From NCBI GenBank assembly GCA_947373155.1, contig CANBWO010000005.1, positions 28,184 through 92,183 of the forward strand: a stretch of 64,000 bases of DNA. Direction: 5' to 3'. Both the position numbers and the translations under genes were made by a program. Below the pieces are notes generated by a model. That model worked only from the letters and a program-made list of their open reading frames with translations, did no database searches and had not been told where the DNA came from. The stretch is from Microbacteriaceae bacterium. GTDB taxonomy: Bacteria > Actinomycetota > Actinomycetes > Actinomycetales > Microbacteriaceae. Numbering within the stretch: the first letter of the stretch is position 1; each line of letters begins with the position of its first letter. Of the stretch, positions 9,372-19,870 are shown piece after piece.

Positions 9372-9862
9372 TTCAGCCCTGCCAATATCTGTTGACCAAT
9401 AGCTGGGTCAGACCATCTTGGGCCAAAGCCCGTGATCTTCACCGCACGCACCTCTGAGACACCGGTGTGGTCTCGTTCAATCTGTACCTCTAGCCAAGAG
9501 TCGCTGATGCCCTCGGTAAAGCCGGCTCCCCACTCCACCAAAGTGATTGAGTTGGCAAAGTCGATGTCCAAATCGTCTAGCTCCTGTGGGCTACCGAGGC
9601 GATAGGCATCAACGTGCACTAGCTCGGGTCCGCCATTTGTGCGCCTATGGGTTCGGGCAATCACGAAGGTAGGGCTATTTACCGTGCCCAGCACACCCAA
9701 ACCTTCGCCAATTCCACGGCTTAGGGTGGTCTTGCCAGCTCCCAACGGACCGGTCAGCACTACTAGGTCTCCGGCAACAAATTGCTGGGCAAGGCTCAAC
9801 CCTAACTGGTGCATTTCATCGGCGTCTGCTACCCCGAGTTGCACCAAAAGTACTTCGTTCAC
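9368..9862 (-). CDS. tsaE: tRNA threonylcarbamoyladenosine biosynthesis ATPase TsaE
   Basis: 164-aa P-loop ATPase of the t6A complex. Walker A GPLGAGKTT at residues 38-46, followed by NSPTFVIARTH and the HVDAYRL motif of the family. Overlaps alr by four bases upstream and tsaB by four downstream. Confidence 0.95.
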   Translation of the reverse strand: MNEVLLVQLGVADADEMHQLGLSLAQQFVAGDLVVLTGPLGAGKTTLSRGIGEGLGVLGTVNSPTFVIARTHRRTNGGPELVHVDAYRLGSPQELDDLDIDFANSITLVEWGAGFTEGISDSWLEVQIERDHTGVSEVRAVKITGFGPRWSDPAIGQQILAGLK

Positions 9863-10968
9863 GCCTGCCCCACATAGCGGCGCTTGAACCGCCCACCCAT
9901 TCGGGTCACGATTTCATAGTTGATGGTTTCCGCAGCGGCCGCTAGGTCATCGGCGGCTGGAACTCCGGTGGCAGGGTCACCAAAAATCACCACGGTGTCC
10001 CCTGGCTTCACCTCGTGATTGCCAACGTCGATCACGAACTGATCCATTGCGATTCGGCTGGCTAGGTGGTGACTCACGCCATTGATGCTCACCGATGCGC
10101 GGCCACTCACGTGCCTAGGCAAACCCTCTGCATAGCCCACTGGCACCAAAGCTAGGTTGGTGTCTGCGCTAGTTCGGTAAAGGTAGCCGTAGCTAACGCC
10201 TTCTCCTGCTGGAACGCCTTTTACCTGAACCACCGATGCCGTGGCCGTCATGGCTGGGATCAAACCGTAATCGGCCGAGGTGTGGTTGGTGAATGGGCTT
10301 AAGCCGTAAAGCGCAACGCCGATTCGCACCATGTCGTAGTGAGCCTGAGGATAGCTGAGCGAACCATCGCTGGCGGTTAGGTGGCGCAGTTCAGGGTGGA
10401 TTCCCAACTCGGCGGCCGCGGCCACAGCAAGTTCAAAACGTTCGATCTGAATCAAGTCGGAGGCGGCATCGGTGCTGGAAAGGTGGCTGAAAATGCCGGT
10501 TACCTTTATTAGGTTTTGGCCGATCCAGTCTTTCGCCGCGCGCAAAAGGTGCGGCAACTCGGCCATGGTAGCGCCATTACGACTTAGCCCGGTATCTATC
10601 TTGAGATGCACTTGAGCGATCTTGCCCGTAGCTCTGGCCGCCTTGGCAACCAGATCAAGTTGGGCGATGGTGGAAACACCGATTTGAATATCGGCAGCCA
10701 CTCCCGCCACAAAGTCTTCGTTGAAATCGTGTAGCCAGGCCAAAATCGGAATCGTGATTCCGGCGGCTCTCAGTTCCAGGGCCTCTGTTAGGTCTGCCAC
10801 GCCCAGGTAGTCAATGCCCTCGGCTTGCAGGCGCAAGGCCACCGGCACCATTCCGTGACCGTAGGCGTTGGCCTTGACCACGCCGCAAACCTTGGCTCCT
10901 GGAGCATGCCCGCGCATGGTAGCTAGGTTGGCGGCAATCGCATCCAGGTTGATTACTAGTTCTCTCAT
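9859..10968 (-). CDS. alr: Alanine racemase
   Basis: 369 aa, PLP enzyme converting L- to D-alanine for peptidoglycan. PLP lysine is K32 in VVKANAYGHG. The second catalytic Tyr lies in the GEGVSYGYLYR region, and the C-terminal beta domain ends ITNYEIVTRMGGRFKRRYVG-like. ATGA overlap with acpS upstream, four-base overlap with tsaE downstream. The position between acpS and tsaE is conserved in actinobacteria. Confidence 0.96.
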   Translation of the reverse strand: MRELVINLDAIAANLATMRGHAPGAKVCGVVKANAYGHGMVPVALRLQAEGIDYLGVADLTEALELRAAGITIPILAWLHDFNEDFVAGVAADIQIGVSTIAQLDLVAKAARATGKIAQVHLKIDTGLSRNGATMAELPHLLRAAKDWIGQNLIKVTGIFSHLSSTDAASDLIQIERFELAVAAAAELGIHPELRHLTASDGSLSYPQAHYDMVRIGVALYGLSPFTNHTSADYGLIPAMTATASVVQVKGVPAGEGVSYGYLYRTSADTNLALVPVGYAEGLPRHVSGRASVSINGVSHHLASRIAMDQFVIDVGNHEVKPGDTVVIFGDPATGVPAADDLAAAAETINYEIVTRMGGRFKRRYVGQA

Positions 10969-11342
10969 GCTGCACCCGCCACTGCGTTTGGGTCGGATTC
11001 GGCAATCACGTAGGCCACCAGCATGCCGCCATCGTGGCTAATTGAAAGATGAGTTTTTGCTACCCCGGCCTGCGCCAAGCGCTCGGCACTGCCGCCCTGG
11101 GCGTGCAACCAAGGTTGACCGTTGGTGTCTCGAACCACGCTTAGCTCGTGCCAGTTGAGCCCGGTGGGACCACCGAGGGCCTTGACCAGCGCCTCTTTGG
11201 CGGCAAAACTTCCGGCTAGCTGAAGAGGTGCGTTGTCGCGTTCCACAGGGTGAAACAGGCGCTCGACTAGTGCAGGAGTTTTAGCAAGTTGCTCTTGGAA
11301 CCTAACCAAATCCACTACATCTACACCGATGCCAACAATCAT
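10965..11342 (-). CDS. acpS: Holo-[acyl-carrier-protein] synthase
   Basis: About 125 aa. Transfers 4'-phosphopantetheine from CoA to the ACP serine. The Mg-binding Asp is in IGVDVVDLVRF and the Glu in SFAAKEALVKAL; the LSISHDGG motif is also present. I chose ATG 11342; a TTG two codons earlier is possible but neither has a convincing ribosome site. Downstream of glmS by 11 bases and coupled to alr. Confidence 0.93.
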   Translation of the reverse strand: MIVGIGVDVVDLVRFQEQLAKTPALVERLFHPVERDNAPLQLAGSFAAKEALVKALGGPTGLNWHELSVVRDTNGQPWLHAQGGSAERLAQAGVAKTHLSISHDGGMLVAYVIAESDPNAVAGAA

Positions 11343-11353
11343 GGTCAAACCGA

Positions 11354-13207
11354 CTATTCGACCGTGACGCTCTTGGCCAGGTTGCGAGGCTGGTCTACGT
11401 CTAGTCCCTTGGCGGTGGAAAGTTCCATGGCAAAGGCCTGGAGCGGAATGACGGCCAGGATTGGACTGAAGATGCTCTGGCTCTGCGGAATCCAGAGCAC
11501 GTGCTCCGAGTATGCCTCAACCTGAGTGTCGCCTTCTTCTGCAATCGCAATCACCTTGGCACCGCGAGCGCGAATCTCTTGAATGTTGCTGATCACCTTT
11601 GGCTGCAGGCTGTCTGCTTCGCGAGGGCTTGGAACAATAACAATCACCGGCTGACCTTCTTCGATCAACGCGATTGGACCGTGCTTGAGTTCACCAGCGG
11701 CAAAGCCTTCGGCATGGATGTAAGCCAGCTCCTTGAGCTTTAGCGCGCCTTCCATGGCAACCGGGAATCCCACGTTGCGACCAAGGAACAATACGCTCTT
11801 GGCATTAGCGAACTCGCGGCCCAATTCCTTGGCCGGTTCAAGTTCCTCAATCACGCGGGTCACACGGGCAGGCATCTTTAGCAGTTCCTGACCAAGTGCC
11901 ATAAGTTCCGCAGCGGGAAGCGACTGGCGCATCTGACCTAGCAGCAACGCAAGCAGGTAGCCTGCGGTGATCTGAGCGGTGAGTGCCTTGGTTGATGCAA
12001 CCGCAACTTCTGGGCCGGCGTGAGTGTAAATGACCGCATCGCTTTCGCGAGCCAGCGTTGCACCCTGCGTGTTACAGATTGCCAAAACCTTGGCGCCCTT
12101 TTCCTTGGCGTAACGGGTAGCCATGAGGGTGTCCATGGTTTCGCCAGACTGGCTGATGGCAACCACCAAGGTGTTCGGCGTGATAATCGGATCGCGGTAA
12201 CGGAACTCGTGGCTGAGCTCAACGCTCACCGGAATTCGTGCCCACTTTTCTATGGCGTACTTGGCGATATCTCCGGCGTAGGCTGCGGTACCACACGCAA
12301 CAATAATCAGGCGGTCTAGGTTCATGACCAAACCAAGATCCAGACCTTCTACCTCGGTCAGGCGCACCAGTCCATCGCTGTCGATGCGGCCCATGAGGGT
12401 GTCTGCCACGGCCTGAGGCTGGTCTGCAATCTCCTTGGCCATAAAGCTGCTCCAGCCGCCCTTGCTGGCGGCGCTGGCGTCCCAGTCCACGGTGAATTCC
12501 TCAGGAGTAACCGGGTGGCCATCAAAGGTGCGAACCTCAACCGAATCGGCGCGCAGAATCACAATTTGGTCCTGGCCAACACTGATAGCGCGCTTGGTGA
12601 ACTCCACAAAGGCTGCTACGTCGGAACCCAGGAAGTTCTCGCCCTCTCCCAGACCAATAACCAGCGGAGCGTTTCGGCGAGCCGCCATTACAACATCTGG
12701 CTGGTCCTCGTGAATCACCAAAATAGTAAAAGCGCCGTGCAAACGATTTACCACATTGGCAAAAGCGGTTGGCAGGTCGCCGGTTGCCTCGTATTCGCGG
12801 GCAATCAGGTGGGCGGCCACCTCACTGTCGGTCTCGCTGGCAAACTTGGCGCCCTCAGCTAATAGTTCGGCTTTGAGCTCGGCAAAGTTTTCGATAATGC
12901 CGTTGTGAATCAGGGAAAGTTTTTGGGTTGGTCCACCTAGGTGAGGGTGGGCATTGCCATCGGTGGGGGCGCCATGGGTGGCCCAGCGAGTGTGGCCAAT
13001 ACCGATGTGCGATTCACTCATTGGGTGAGCGGCGATCTCGGCAACCAGGTTGTCTAGCTTGCCGGCCTTCTTGCGGGTCTCCAGGCCGTGGGCTCCGATT
13101 ACGGAAACACCGGCCGAGTCATATCCGCGGTATTCCAAACGACGAAGACCGCCGAGTAGAACGTCCAGGGTTGCTTTTGGGCCAACGTAGCCTACGATTC
13201 CGCACAT
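11354..13207 (-). CDS. glmS: Glutamine-fructose-6-phosphate aminotransferase (isomerizing)
   Basis: 617 aa. Makes glucosamine-6-phosphate from fructose-6-phosphate and glutamine, first step to UDP-GlcNAc. The start is ATG 13207 and not the in-frame GTG at 13213, because the N-terminal nucleophile amidotransferase needs Cys directly after Met (MCGIVGYVG). The glutaminase domain covers about 1-230 and is followed by two SIS sugar-isomerase domains (SQSGETMDTL and GRNVGFPVAMEGALKLKE) and the end LAKSVTVE. A TAAATT hexamer lies 7 bases before the ATG, so the mRNA may be leaderless. Confidence 0.97.
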   Translation of the reverse strand: MCGIVGYVGPKATLDVLLGGLRRLEYRGYDSAGVSVIGAHGLETRKKAGKLDNLVAEIAAHPMSESHIGIGHTRWATHGAPTDGNAHPHLGGPTQKLSLIHNGIIENFAELKAELLAEGAKFASETDSEVAAHLIAREYEATGDLPTAFANVVNRLHGAFTILVIHEDQPDVVMAARRNAPLVIGLGEGENFLGSDVAAFVEFTKRAISVGQDQIVILRADSVEVRTFDGHPVTPEEFTVDWDASAASKGGWSSFMAKEIADQPQAVADTLMGRIDSDGLVRLTEVEGLDLGLVMNLDRLIIVACGTAAYAGDIAKYAIEKWARIPVSVELSHEFRYRDPIITPNTLVVAISQSGETMDTLMATRYAKEKGAKVLAICNTQGATLARESDAVIYTHAGPEVAVASTKALTAQITAGYLLALLLGQMRQSLPAAELMALGQELLKMPARVTRVIEELEPAKELGREFANAKSVLFLGRNVGFPVAMEGALKLKELAYIHAEGFAAGELKHGPIALIEEGQPVIVIVPSPREADSLQPKVISNIQEIRARGAKVIAIAEEGDTQVEAYSEHVLWIPQSQSIFSPILAVIPLQAFAMELSTAKGLDVDQPRNLAKSVTVE

Positions 13208-13237
13208 ACCCACTAATTTACGGCAGAATGGCTAGTT
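13208..13237. promoter_or_regulatory. Compact divergent promoter region glmS / coaA
   Basis: Only 30 bases separate the two divergent start codons. TAAATT (minus strand) ends 7 bases before the glmS ATG, and CAGAAT (plus strand) ends 9 bases before the coaA ATG. No Shine-Dalgarno is visible for either, which fits leaderless transcripts, common in actinobacteria. Predicted from spacing only. Confidence 0.45.
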
Positions 13238-14185
13238 ATGAGCCAAGCGCAGGAGCCAACCGCAACTCCTAGCCCATTTGTGCAGATTTCTCGTGCCGAT
13301 TGGGCTGCGTTAGCCAGCAGCACCGAGCTGCCCCTCACCCAAGAGGAGATCGCACAAATCCGCGGTCTTGGCGACTTCCTAGACATCGATGAAATCCGCG
13401 ATGTGTACCTGCCGCTCAGCCGACTTCTGAATCTTTACGTGGCGGAAACCCAGAGGCTGCACTCGGTAACCAGCGGATTCTTAGGTGAACGAGCCAAGCG
13501 CACCCCGTTTGTCATTGGTGTGGCCGGTTCCGTGGCGGTTGGAAAATCCACTGTGGCTCGAGTGTTGCGCGAACTTTTGGCCCGCTGGGAAGGCACTCCA
13601 AACGTGGCCTTGGTTACCACCGATGGCTTCTTGTATCCAAACGCCGAGCTAGAAGCCCGTGGAATAATGCACCGCAAGGGATTCCCAGAGAGCTACGACC
13701 GCTTGGCGCTTCTCAAGTTTGTGGCCGATATCAAAAGCGGCGTGGCAAGTGTTTCGGCTCCGGTTTACAGTCACCTTTATTACGACATCATGCCCGGTGA
13801 GCGCACGATTGTTGAAAGCCCCGATGTGCTGATTGTGGAGGGCCTAAATGTGCTGCAGCAACCAAGCCCGGGTGCCGCTCTTGCCCTGAGCGACTACTTT
13901 GATTTCAAGATTTACGTGGATGCCGCGGCCGGCGACATCAAAGAATGGTTTATCAACCGTTTTAAGAAACTTCGCGAATCTGCTTTCACCAATCCGCAGT
14001 CTTACTTTCACCGCTATTCGCAGGTGGAGTTCGACACGGCGTTGGCCCGAGCGAATGAGATTTGGGACACCATCAACCTGCCGAACCTGATCGACAACAT
14101 TCTGCCAACGCGTTCGCGCGCAACACTGGTTTTGAACAAGGGTGCCCAGCACACCGTTGAAAGCGTGCTGCTGCGCAAGGTCTAG
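13238..14185 (+). CDS. coaA: Type I pantothenate kinase
   Basis: 315 aa. Phosphorylates pantothenate, first step of CoA synthesis. P-loop [12 protein letters not shown] near residues 92-103; conserved [24 protein letters not shown] and YDIMPGE segments match PanK type I. Transcribed opposite to its neighbours, inserted between glmM and glmS. Its stop codon interlocks with that of glmM in a CTAG palindrome. Confidence 0.96.
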   Translation: MSQAQEPTATPSPFVQISRADWAALASSTELPLTQEEIAQIRGLGDFLDIDEIRDVYLPLSRLLNLYVAETQRLHSVTSGFLGERAKRTPFVIGVAGSVAVGKSTVARVLRELLARWEGTPNVALVTTDGFLYPNAELEARGIMHRKGFPESYDRLALLKFVADIKSGVASVSAPVYSHLYYDIMPGERTIVESPDVLIVEGLNVLQQPSPGAALALSDYFDFKIYVDAAAGDIKEWFINRFKKLRESAFTNPQSYFHRYSQVEFDTALARANEIWDTINLPNLIDNILPTRSRATLVLNKGAQHTVESVLLRKV

Positions 14186-15528
14186 AGCCCTAGGCGCTGC
14201 TCGACCAGGATTGCGATGCGGTCGGCCCAGCTCTTGGCGGTGCCTTCATCTGCCGCCTCAACCATCACACGAACCAGCGGTTCGGTACCCGATGCACGAA
14301 GCAATACGCGACCGGTTCCGGCTAGCTCAGATTCGGCTTGCTTAACAAGATCTTGAATCGCTTGGTCGGTGTCCACCTTGGTCTTGTCGACACCCGGAAC
14401 GTTCACCAAAACCTGAGGGAAAATCTGCATTACCTGGCTGAGCTCGTAAAGGCTCTTGCCGGTTCGCTTCATCTCGGCTAGCAACTGCAAGCCGGTGAGA
14501 ATGCCGTCGCCCGTGGTGGCATAACGGCTAAAGATGATGTGGCCCGACTGCTCGCCGCCAAGGGTGTATCCGCCGTTGCGGATTTCCTCGAGCACGTAGC
14601 GGTCTCCCACTTTGGTCTCAATCATTTCGATATCGTTGGCGCGCATGGCCACTTTGAGGCCGAGGTTGCTCATCACTGTTGCAACCAAAGTGTTGCGGGC
14701 TAGCTGACCACGGGCCTTGGCGCTAAGAGCCAGGATTGCCATGATTTGGTCACCATCGATGATTGCACCGGTGTGATCTACCGCCAGACAGCGGTCTGCG
14801 TCACCGTCGTGTGCGATGCCAACATCGGCACCCAGTTCCAGAACCTTGGTCTGCAAACCGCTCAGGTGAGTGCTACCCACACCAAGGTTGATGTTTGTGC
14901 CGTCTGGCTCGTTTGCAATGACGGTGACTTTGGCACCCGCGTCTACAAAGACTTCGGGAGATACTCCCGCGGCAGCACCGTTGGCGCAGTCTAGGACCAC
15001 GTGGATGCCATCGAGGCGATTTGGCAGACTCTTGAGCAGGTGAACCAGGTAACGGTCTTCGGCATCTGCAAAACGAGTGATGTGCCCAACCTCGCCACCC
15101 AGTGGTGAGAGCTTTGGAGCCTGCATGCCGGCTTCGATTTTGTCTTCTACCGCGTCTGCCAGTTTGTGGCCACCGCGGGCAAAGAACTTGATGCCGTTGT
15201 CGGCTGCCGGGTTGTGGCTAGCGCTAATCATCACGCCGAAGTCGGCTTCTAGATCGGCGGTGAGGAACGCGGTGGCCGGGGTTGGGATAACTCCGGCATC
15301 AAAGACGTCGACCCCCGAACTAGCGAGTCCGGCAGCGACTGCTGCGCTGATGAACTCGCCCGAAATTCGGGGGTCTCGGCCAATTACGGCTCTAGGTTTG
15401 TTGCCTGCCACTCGAGCGGCTTCACCAAGCACGATTGCCGCGGATTGCGCGAGCAAAAGCGAGGTTTCAACGGTTATATCGCGATTAGCGAGTCCGCGAA
15501 CACCATCGGTGCCAAATAGGCGGGCCAT
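14182..15528 (-). CDS. glmM: Phosphoglucosamine mutase
   Basis: 448 aa. Interconverts glucosamine-6-P and glucosamine-1-P, directly after GlmS in UDP-GlcNAc synthesis. Start [11 protein letters not shown]; the phosphoserine is S104 in SASHNP; metal loop DGDADR; sugar-binding GGEQSGHI; phosphate-binding [12 protein letters not shown]. Lies 24 bases downstream of rpsI on the same strand, so it may be co-transcribed with rplM-rpsI. Confidence 0.97.
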   Translation of the reverse strand: MARLFGTDGVRGLANRDITVETSLLLAQSAAIVLGEAARVAGNKPRAVIGRDPRISGEFISAAVAAGLASSGVDVFDAGVIPTPATAFLTADLEADFGVMISASHNPAADNGIKFFARGGHKLADAVEDKIEAGMQAPKLSPLGGEVGHITRFADAEDRYLVHLLKSLPNRLDGIHVVLDCANGAAAGVSPEVFVDAGAKVTVIANEPDGTNINLGVGSTHLSGLQTKVLELGADVGIAHDGDADRCLAVDHTGAIIDGDQIMAILALSAKARGQLARNTLVATVMSNLGLKVAMRANDIEMIETKVGDRYVLEEIRNGGYTLGGEQSGHIIFSRYATTGDGILTGLQLLAEMKRTGKSLYELSQVMQIFPQVLVNVPGVDKTKVDTDQAIQDLVKQAESELAGTGRVLLRASGTEPLVRVMVEAADEGTAKSWADRIAILVEQRLGL

Positions 15529-15552
15529 TTGAGGGCGAAGAAGCTTTTGGGC

Positions 15553-16044
15553 TTAACGCTTGCTGAACTGCGAAGCCTTGCGGGCCTTCTTAAGACCAGC
15601 CTTCTTACGCTCGATAACACGTGCGTCGCGGCTTAGGAATCCGGCCTTCTTAAGTGCTGGACGGTTGTGGTCGCGGTCGATCTCGTTAAGTGCACGAGAG
15701 ATACCTAGACGAAGAGCACCAGCCTGACCTGCAACGCCACCACCCGAGATACGAGCGATTACGTCGTACGAACCCTGTAGGTCTAGAACCTTGAATGGGT
15801 CGGTGATTAGCTGCTGGTGAAGCTTGTTAGGGAAGTAGTCCTCTAGGGTACGACCGTTAACCTTGATTGCACCGGTGCCTGGAACCAGACGAACGCGGGC
15901 AACTGCTTCCTTGCGGCGGCCAGTGCCGGCACCTGGAACAGTTAGCGCTGGGCGAGCTGCCTTTGGAGCAACTGCCTTTGCTGCTGGGGTCTCGGTGGTG
16001 TAGCTCTCTGGAGCTACTTCTGCTACTACGTCGTTCTTAGCCAC
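15553..16044 (-). CDS. rpsI: 30S ribosomal protein S9
   Basis: 163 aa. Core begins near [19 protein letters not shown] and ends in the P-site-contacting tail [12 protein letters not shown]. The first about 40 residues are a low-complexity Ala/Glu/Pro/Val extension. Second gene of the rplM-rpsI pair, 30 bases downstream of rplM. Confidence 0.97.
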   Translation of the reverse strand: MAKNDVVAEVAPESYTTETPAAKAVAPKAARPALTVPGAGTGRRKEAVARVRLVPGTGAIKVNGRTLEDYFPNKLHQQLITDPFKVLDLQGSYDVIARISGGGVAGQAGALRLGISRALNEIDRDHNRPALKKAGFLSRDARVIERKKAGLKKARKASQFSKR

Positions 16045-16074
16045 GAATAATCCTTGGTTTCTGTGAGCCAGTTA

Positions 16075-16518
16075 TTACTGGGCTACCTGGTCGATGATGA
16101 AAGGCTTTGGCTGCTGTGCAGCGTGTGGGTGCGAAGGACCTGCGTAGACCTTCAGCTTGGCCAGCTGGTCGCGGCCAAGGGTGTTCTTTGGAATCATTCC
16201 ACGGATGGCCTTTTCTACAGCCTTCTCTGGGGTCTTCTCTAGAAGCTCAGCGTAGGTGGTAGCAGTCATGCCGCCTGGGTAACCCGAGTGACGGTAAGCC
16301 TTCTTCTGTGCAAGCTTGGAACCGGTTAGGGCTACCTTGTCTGCATTGATGATGATGACGAAGTCACCGTTGTCCATGTGAGGAGCAAAGGTTGGCTTGT
16401 GCTTGCCGCGCAATAGTGCTGCGGCGTGGGATGCTAGGCGGCCCAAAACAACGTCGGTGGCATCGATGATGAGCCACTCGTTGGACAGCTCGTGAGCCTT
16501 TGGTGAGTAAGTACGCAC
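16075..16518 (-). CDS. rplM: 50S ribosomal protein L13
   Basis: 147 aa, standard length. [29 protein letters not shown] start and [13 protein letters not shown] motif are typical. First gene of an operon with rpsI and probably glmM, driven by a strong promoter at 16641-16670. Confidence 0.97.
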   Translation of the reverse strand: MRTYSPKAHELSNEWLIIDATDVVLGRLASHAAALLRGKHKPTFAPHMDNGDFVIIINADKVALTGSKLAQKKAYRHSGYPGGMTATTYAELLEKTPEKAVEKAIRGMIPKNTLGRDQLAKLKVYAGPSHPHAAQQPKPFIIDQVAQ

Positions 16519-16640
16519 GCTAAATTGCCTTTTCGTTTCTATGTCGGATTGAAATGAATCCGCTCATTGAAGAATCAAAACTTCTGGGGATCCAAGTTTT
16601 CACATTGACTACCAAAATGGGTGGTCAATACCAAGGGTCA

Positions 16641-16670
16641 AGTCTACCTGCAACTAGGCGCGCGGGTCAA
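16641..16670 (-). promoter_or_regulatory. Promoter of rplM-rpsI
   Basis: On the minus strand: TTGACC (16670-16665), 18-base spacer, TAGACT (16646-16641). Both hexamers are near consensus for the primary sigma factor of actinobacteria. It gives a leader of about 115 bases before rplM, which contains further TTGAC repeats. Confidence 0.75.
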
Positions 16671-16692
16671 ACCCTAATCGGGACTAACTTTT

Positions 16693-17586
16693 TTAGTCTT
16701 CCACTTCATCATCGATGCTGCGAAGCGCTTTTGCGTTTTCTACCTGCTGGGCCATAAGCGCTGGCTCCGGATAACCAATCTCCATCAGTGTTAATCCTCG
16801 TGGAGAAACCACCTTGAAACTGCCCTCGCGGCTGCCTGAAGCCAGCTTGGAGGCGATTACCTGCCTGTCGGCACGCCCCTCGCCCACCGCGATCAATGCT
16901 CCAACAATGGAACGCACCATGTTGTGGCAGAAGGCGTCGGCAAGCAGTTCGACCTCGATCACCTGATTTTCATCGGTGCGCCTGCGAACAGTGACTTGGC
17001 GCAGGTTACGAATGGTGGTTGCGAAAGGTCTTGGCTTGCAAAAAGCGGCAAAGTCGTTCAGGCCGTAAAGCTCCAGAGCCGCCGCCTGCATCTCAAGCAA
17101 ATCAAGTGGCTTTCGCGTCCAGAGCGTGTGTCTGGCCTCCACCGGGTCTTTCACGCTAACCGCATCAGCGATGCGATAACGGTAGCGCCTGTGAATGGCT
17201 GCAAAGCGGGCGTCAAAGCCCTCTGGAGCCACGGTAACGCTGCAAACCCGAATGTCATCATCGAGGATGTTATTGAGCCGGTCACGGATTGCGCCTTCGA
17301 ACATCGATGGGCTGGAATAGCGCCCAAGTCTCTTGATTTGAGCCGGGGTCAGATCCAGATGCAGAACGGAATTTCGGGCGTGCACGCCAGCATCGGTGCG
17401 CCCTGCCACCACTAAGCCAAAACTGTTTTCATCGTGGTCGAACACCAGTTTCAGTGCATCAAGGATGCTGCCTTCAACCGTGCGAAGACCGGGTTGTTTG
17501 GCCCAGCCGTTAAAGTCCGTGCCGTCGTAGCCAAAATCCACCCTTAAACGAACGAACCCGCTGACTAGGTCAACGGGTTCGTTCAT
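16693..17586 (-). CDS. truA: tRNA pseudouridine(38-40) synthase TruA
   Basis: 297 aa. Converts U38-U40 of tRNA anticodon stems to pseudouridine. Catalytic Asp65 lies in AGRTDAGVHA; DFGYDGTDFNGWAKQPG and DAFCHNMVRSIVGAL are family motifs. Follows rplQ by 18 bases, as in the actinobacterial alpha operon. The C-terminal 25 residues are a polar acidic tail. Confidence 0.95.
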   Translation of the reverse strand: MNEPVDLVSGFVRLRVDFGYDGTDFNGWAKQPGLRTVEGSILDALKLVFDHDENSFGLVVAGRTDAGVHARNSVLHLDLTPAQIKRLGRYSSPSMFEGAIRDRLNNILDDDIRVCSVTVAPEGFDARFAAIHRRYRYRIADAVSVKDPVEARHTLWTRKPLDLLEMQAAALELYGLNDFAAFCKPRPFATTIRNLRQVTVRRRTDENQVIEVELLADAFCHNMVRSIVGALIAVGEGRADRQVIASKLASGSREGSFKVVSPRGLTLMEIGYPEPALMAQQVENAKALRSIDDEVED

Positions 17587-17604
17587 GATGCTTAGGGTAA
17601 AGGC

Positions 17605-18192
17605 TTAGGCCTCTGGTGCTGCCTCAGCAGCAGGAGCCTCAGCGGCAGCCTCAGCGGCAGCCTCAGCAGCGACCTCTGCAGGAGCCTCAACAACAGCTTC
17701 GGCTACTGCCTCTGCTGGTGCCTCAACTACTGCTTCTTCGACGATTGCGTCTTCAACGATTGCCTCTGCAGCAACTGCCGAACCCTTAACCGCGTTAGCT
17801 AGCTTTGGCTTCTTGTTTACGCTCTTTGGCGAAACTGGCTCAAGAACAAGCTCAATAACTGCCATCGGGGCGTTGTCGCCCTTACGGAAGCCAAGCTTGG
17901 TGATGCGAGTGTAGCCACCGTTGCGGTCCTCAACCTGAGGTGCAATGTTGGTGAATAGCTCGTGTACAACGCCCTTGTCGGTGATCTGCTGAAGAACACG
18001 ACGACGAGCAGCTAGGTCTCCGCGCTTTGCAAAGGTAACTAGGCGCTCGGCCAACGGACGAAGGCGCTTGGCCTTGGTCTCGGTGGTTACGATGCGCTTG
18101 TGCTCGAACAATGAGGTTGCAAGGTTGTTAAGTAGTAGACGCTCGTGAGCTGGTCCACCGCCCAGACGTGGGCCCTTAGTTGGTGCAGGCAT
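17605..18192 (-). CDS. rplQ: 50S ribosomal protein L17
   Basis: 195 aa. The first about 115 residues are the conserved L17 core ([31 protein letters not shown]). The last about 70 residues are an Ala/Glu/Val repeat tail with strong negative charge, absent from non-actinobacterial L17. Start 25 bases after rpoA stop. Confidence 0.96.
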   Translation of the reverse strand: MPAPTKGPRLGGGPAHERLLLNNLATSLFEHKRIVTTETKAKRLRPLAERLVTFAKRGDLAARRRVLQQITDKGVVHELFTNIAPQVEDRNGGYTRITKLGFRKGDNAPMAVIELVLEPVSPKSVNKKPKLANAVKGSAVAAEAIVEDAIVEEAVVEAPAEAVAEAVVEAPAEVAAEAAAEAAAEAPAAEAAPEA

Positions 18193-18217
18193 GGTTTTCT
18201 CCTATGACTTTCTAAAA

Positions 18218-19210
18218 TTAAGCCTGAGCGTCTTCGTCGTACGCTGAGCTGAAGTAAGCGGCGTCAAAGCCAGGAACTGCGTCCTTGAACTTTAGGCCCA
18301 TCGATGCCAGCTTGTCGCGGACTTCATCTACCGACTTGCTACCGAAGTTGCGGATGTTCATCAGCTGGTCTTCGGATAGAGCGATTAGCTCGCTTACGGT
18401 GTTGATGCCTTCGCGCTTTAGGCAGTTGTAGCTGCGGACGGTTAGGTCTAGGTCCTCGATTGGGGTTGCTAGCTCAGGAGCTAGGCCAGCCTCAACCGGT
18501 GCAGGACCGATCTCGATACCTTCTGCGGCTTCGTTCAGCTCCTTTGCAAGACCGAATAGCTCAACCAAGGTCTTACCAGCCGATGCGACTGCGTCCTTTG
18601 GGTTGGTGCTGTTCTTGGTCTCTACCTCGACAACAAGCTTGTCGAAGTTGGTGAACTCACCGGCACGAGTTGCCTCGACGCGGTACGACACCTTAAGAAC
18701 TGGCGAGTAGATGCTGTCCACAGGGATTACGCCTGGGTCTGCATCTGGGTTGCGGTTCTGGTTTGCCTGAACGTAGCCACGGCCACGCTCGATGATTAGC
18801 TCAATCTCAAGCTTCGACTTGTCGTTGATGGTGGCGATAACTAGATCCTTGTTGTGGATCTCTACGCCAGCAGGAACGGTGATGTCGCCGGCAGTAACTG
18901 CGCCTGCGCCGGTCTTGCTCAGGTGAGCAACAACTGGCTCGTCGTTCTCAGACGAAACAACCAGACCCTTGATGTTCAAGATGATCTCGGTTACGTCTTC
19001 CTTTACACCAGGCACGGTGCTGAATTCGTGAGATACACCCTGAATACGGATGTTGGTTACTGCTGCGCCAGGGATCGACGAAAGCAAGGTGCGACGGAGC
19101 GAGTTTCCTAGGGTGTAACCAAAGCCAGGCTCTAGTGGTTCTAGGGTGAAACGCGAGCGGTTTGGTGCAAGGGTTTCTTCTTCAAGGGTGGGACGCTGTG
19201 CAATGAGCAC
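18218..19210 (-). CDS. rpoA: DNA-directed RNA polymerase subunit alpha
   Basis: 330 aa, GTG start. The N-terminal assembly domain covers about 1-230 ([27 protein letters not shown]), and the C-terminal DNA-binding domain about 250-315 ([22 protein letters not shown], then [18 protein letters not shown]). It follows rpsK after an unusually long, structured 208-base gap. The usual rpsD (S4) gene between rpsK and rpoA is absent. Confidence 0.98.
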   Translation of the reverse strand: MLIAQRPTLEEETLAPNRSRFTLEPLEPGFGYTLGNSLRRTLLSSIPGAAVTNIRIQGVSHEFSTVPGVKEDVTEIILNIKGLVVSSENDEPVVAHLSKTGAGAVTAGDITVPAGVEIHNKDLVIATINDKSKLEIELIIERGRGYVQANQNRNPDADPGVIPVDSIYSPVLKVSYRVEATRAGEFTNFDKLVVEVETKNSTNPKDAVASAGKTLVELFGLAKELNEAAEGIEIGPAPVEAGLAPELATPIEDLDLTVRSYNCLKREGINTVSELIALSEDQLMNIRNFGSKSVDEVRDKLASMGLKFKDAVPGFDAAYFSSAYDEDAQA

Positions 19211-19418
19211 GTTTGTTTCCTTTCAGCTAGGCATCCGCTATTTGATGCCTATTTTGGGGTGTCCGCACAGTGGCCACTGCGCGGCTATTTCATAGAAATG
19301 TATGAAGTTGTGGGTGGCTGGTCAGAACCAATCGATTGACTGGAGTAACCGGCCCGGTTGAGCTTGGCGAACTACTTCGAGACGCGGTTTGTGCGCGCGG
19401 ACGAAGTAGCGCCAAAGG
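19211..19418 (-). other. Structured rpsK-rpoA intergenic region (three inverted repeats)
   Basis: Three inverted repeats occupy the 208-base gap. CTACTTCG/CGAAGTAG (19372-19379, 19402-19409) is extended by flanking GGCG/CGCC. CCGC-A-CAGTGGCCACTG-C-GCGG is an imperfect palindrome at 19263-19284. TAGGCATC/GATGCCTA (19228-19235, 19244-19251) has an 8-base loop just before the rpoA ribosome site. None is followed by a clear T run, so attenuation, processing or protein binding is more likely than simple termination. Confidence 0.55.
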
Positions 19419-19826
19419 CTAGACGCGACGACGCTTTGGTGGGCGGCAACCGTTGTGAGCCTGAGGAGTTACGTCAGAGATCGAACCGACCTCTAGACCT
19501 GCTGCCTGAAGCGAACGGATTGCAGTCTCGCGACCAGAACCTGGACCCTTAACGAATACGTCAACCTTCTTTAGGCCGTGCTCCTGAGCCTTGCGAGCTG
19601 CCGATTCGGCTGCAAGCTGAGCTGCGAACGGAGTCGACTTACGCGAACCCTTGAAACCAACGTCACCCGACGACGACCACGAGATAACGGCGCCGGTGGC
19701 GTCGGTGATCGAAACGATGGTGTTGTTGAAGGTGCTCTTGATGTGAGCCTGACCAACGGTGATGTTCTTCTTTTCCTTGCGGCGAGGCTTGCGGCCTGCC
19801 ACTGCAGTCTTCTTTGGTGCTGCCAT
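19419..19826 (-). CDS. rpsK: 30S ribosomal protein S11
   Basis: 135 aa. Basic N-terminus ([38 protein letters not shown]) and C-terminus [18 protein letters not shown] are canonical. 44 bases after rpsM. Confidence 0.98.
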   Translation of the reverse strand: MAAPKKTAVAGRKPRRKEKKNITVGQAHIKSTFNNTIVSITDATGAVISWSSSGDVGFKGSRKSTPFAAQLAAESAARKAQEHGLKKVDVFVKGPGSGRETAIRSLQAAGLEVGSISDVTPQAHNGCRPPKRRRV

Positions 19827-19870
19827 GAGTTTCTCCTAAATCCTTTTATGAGCGCAACGCTGCCTAAGGG

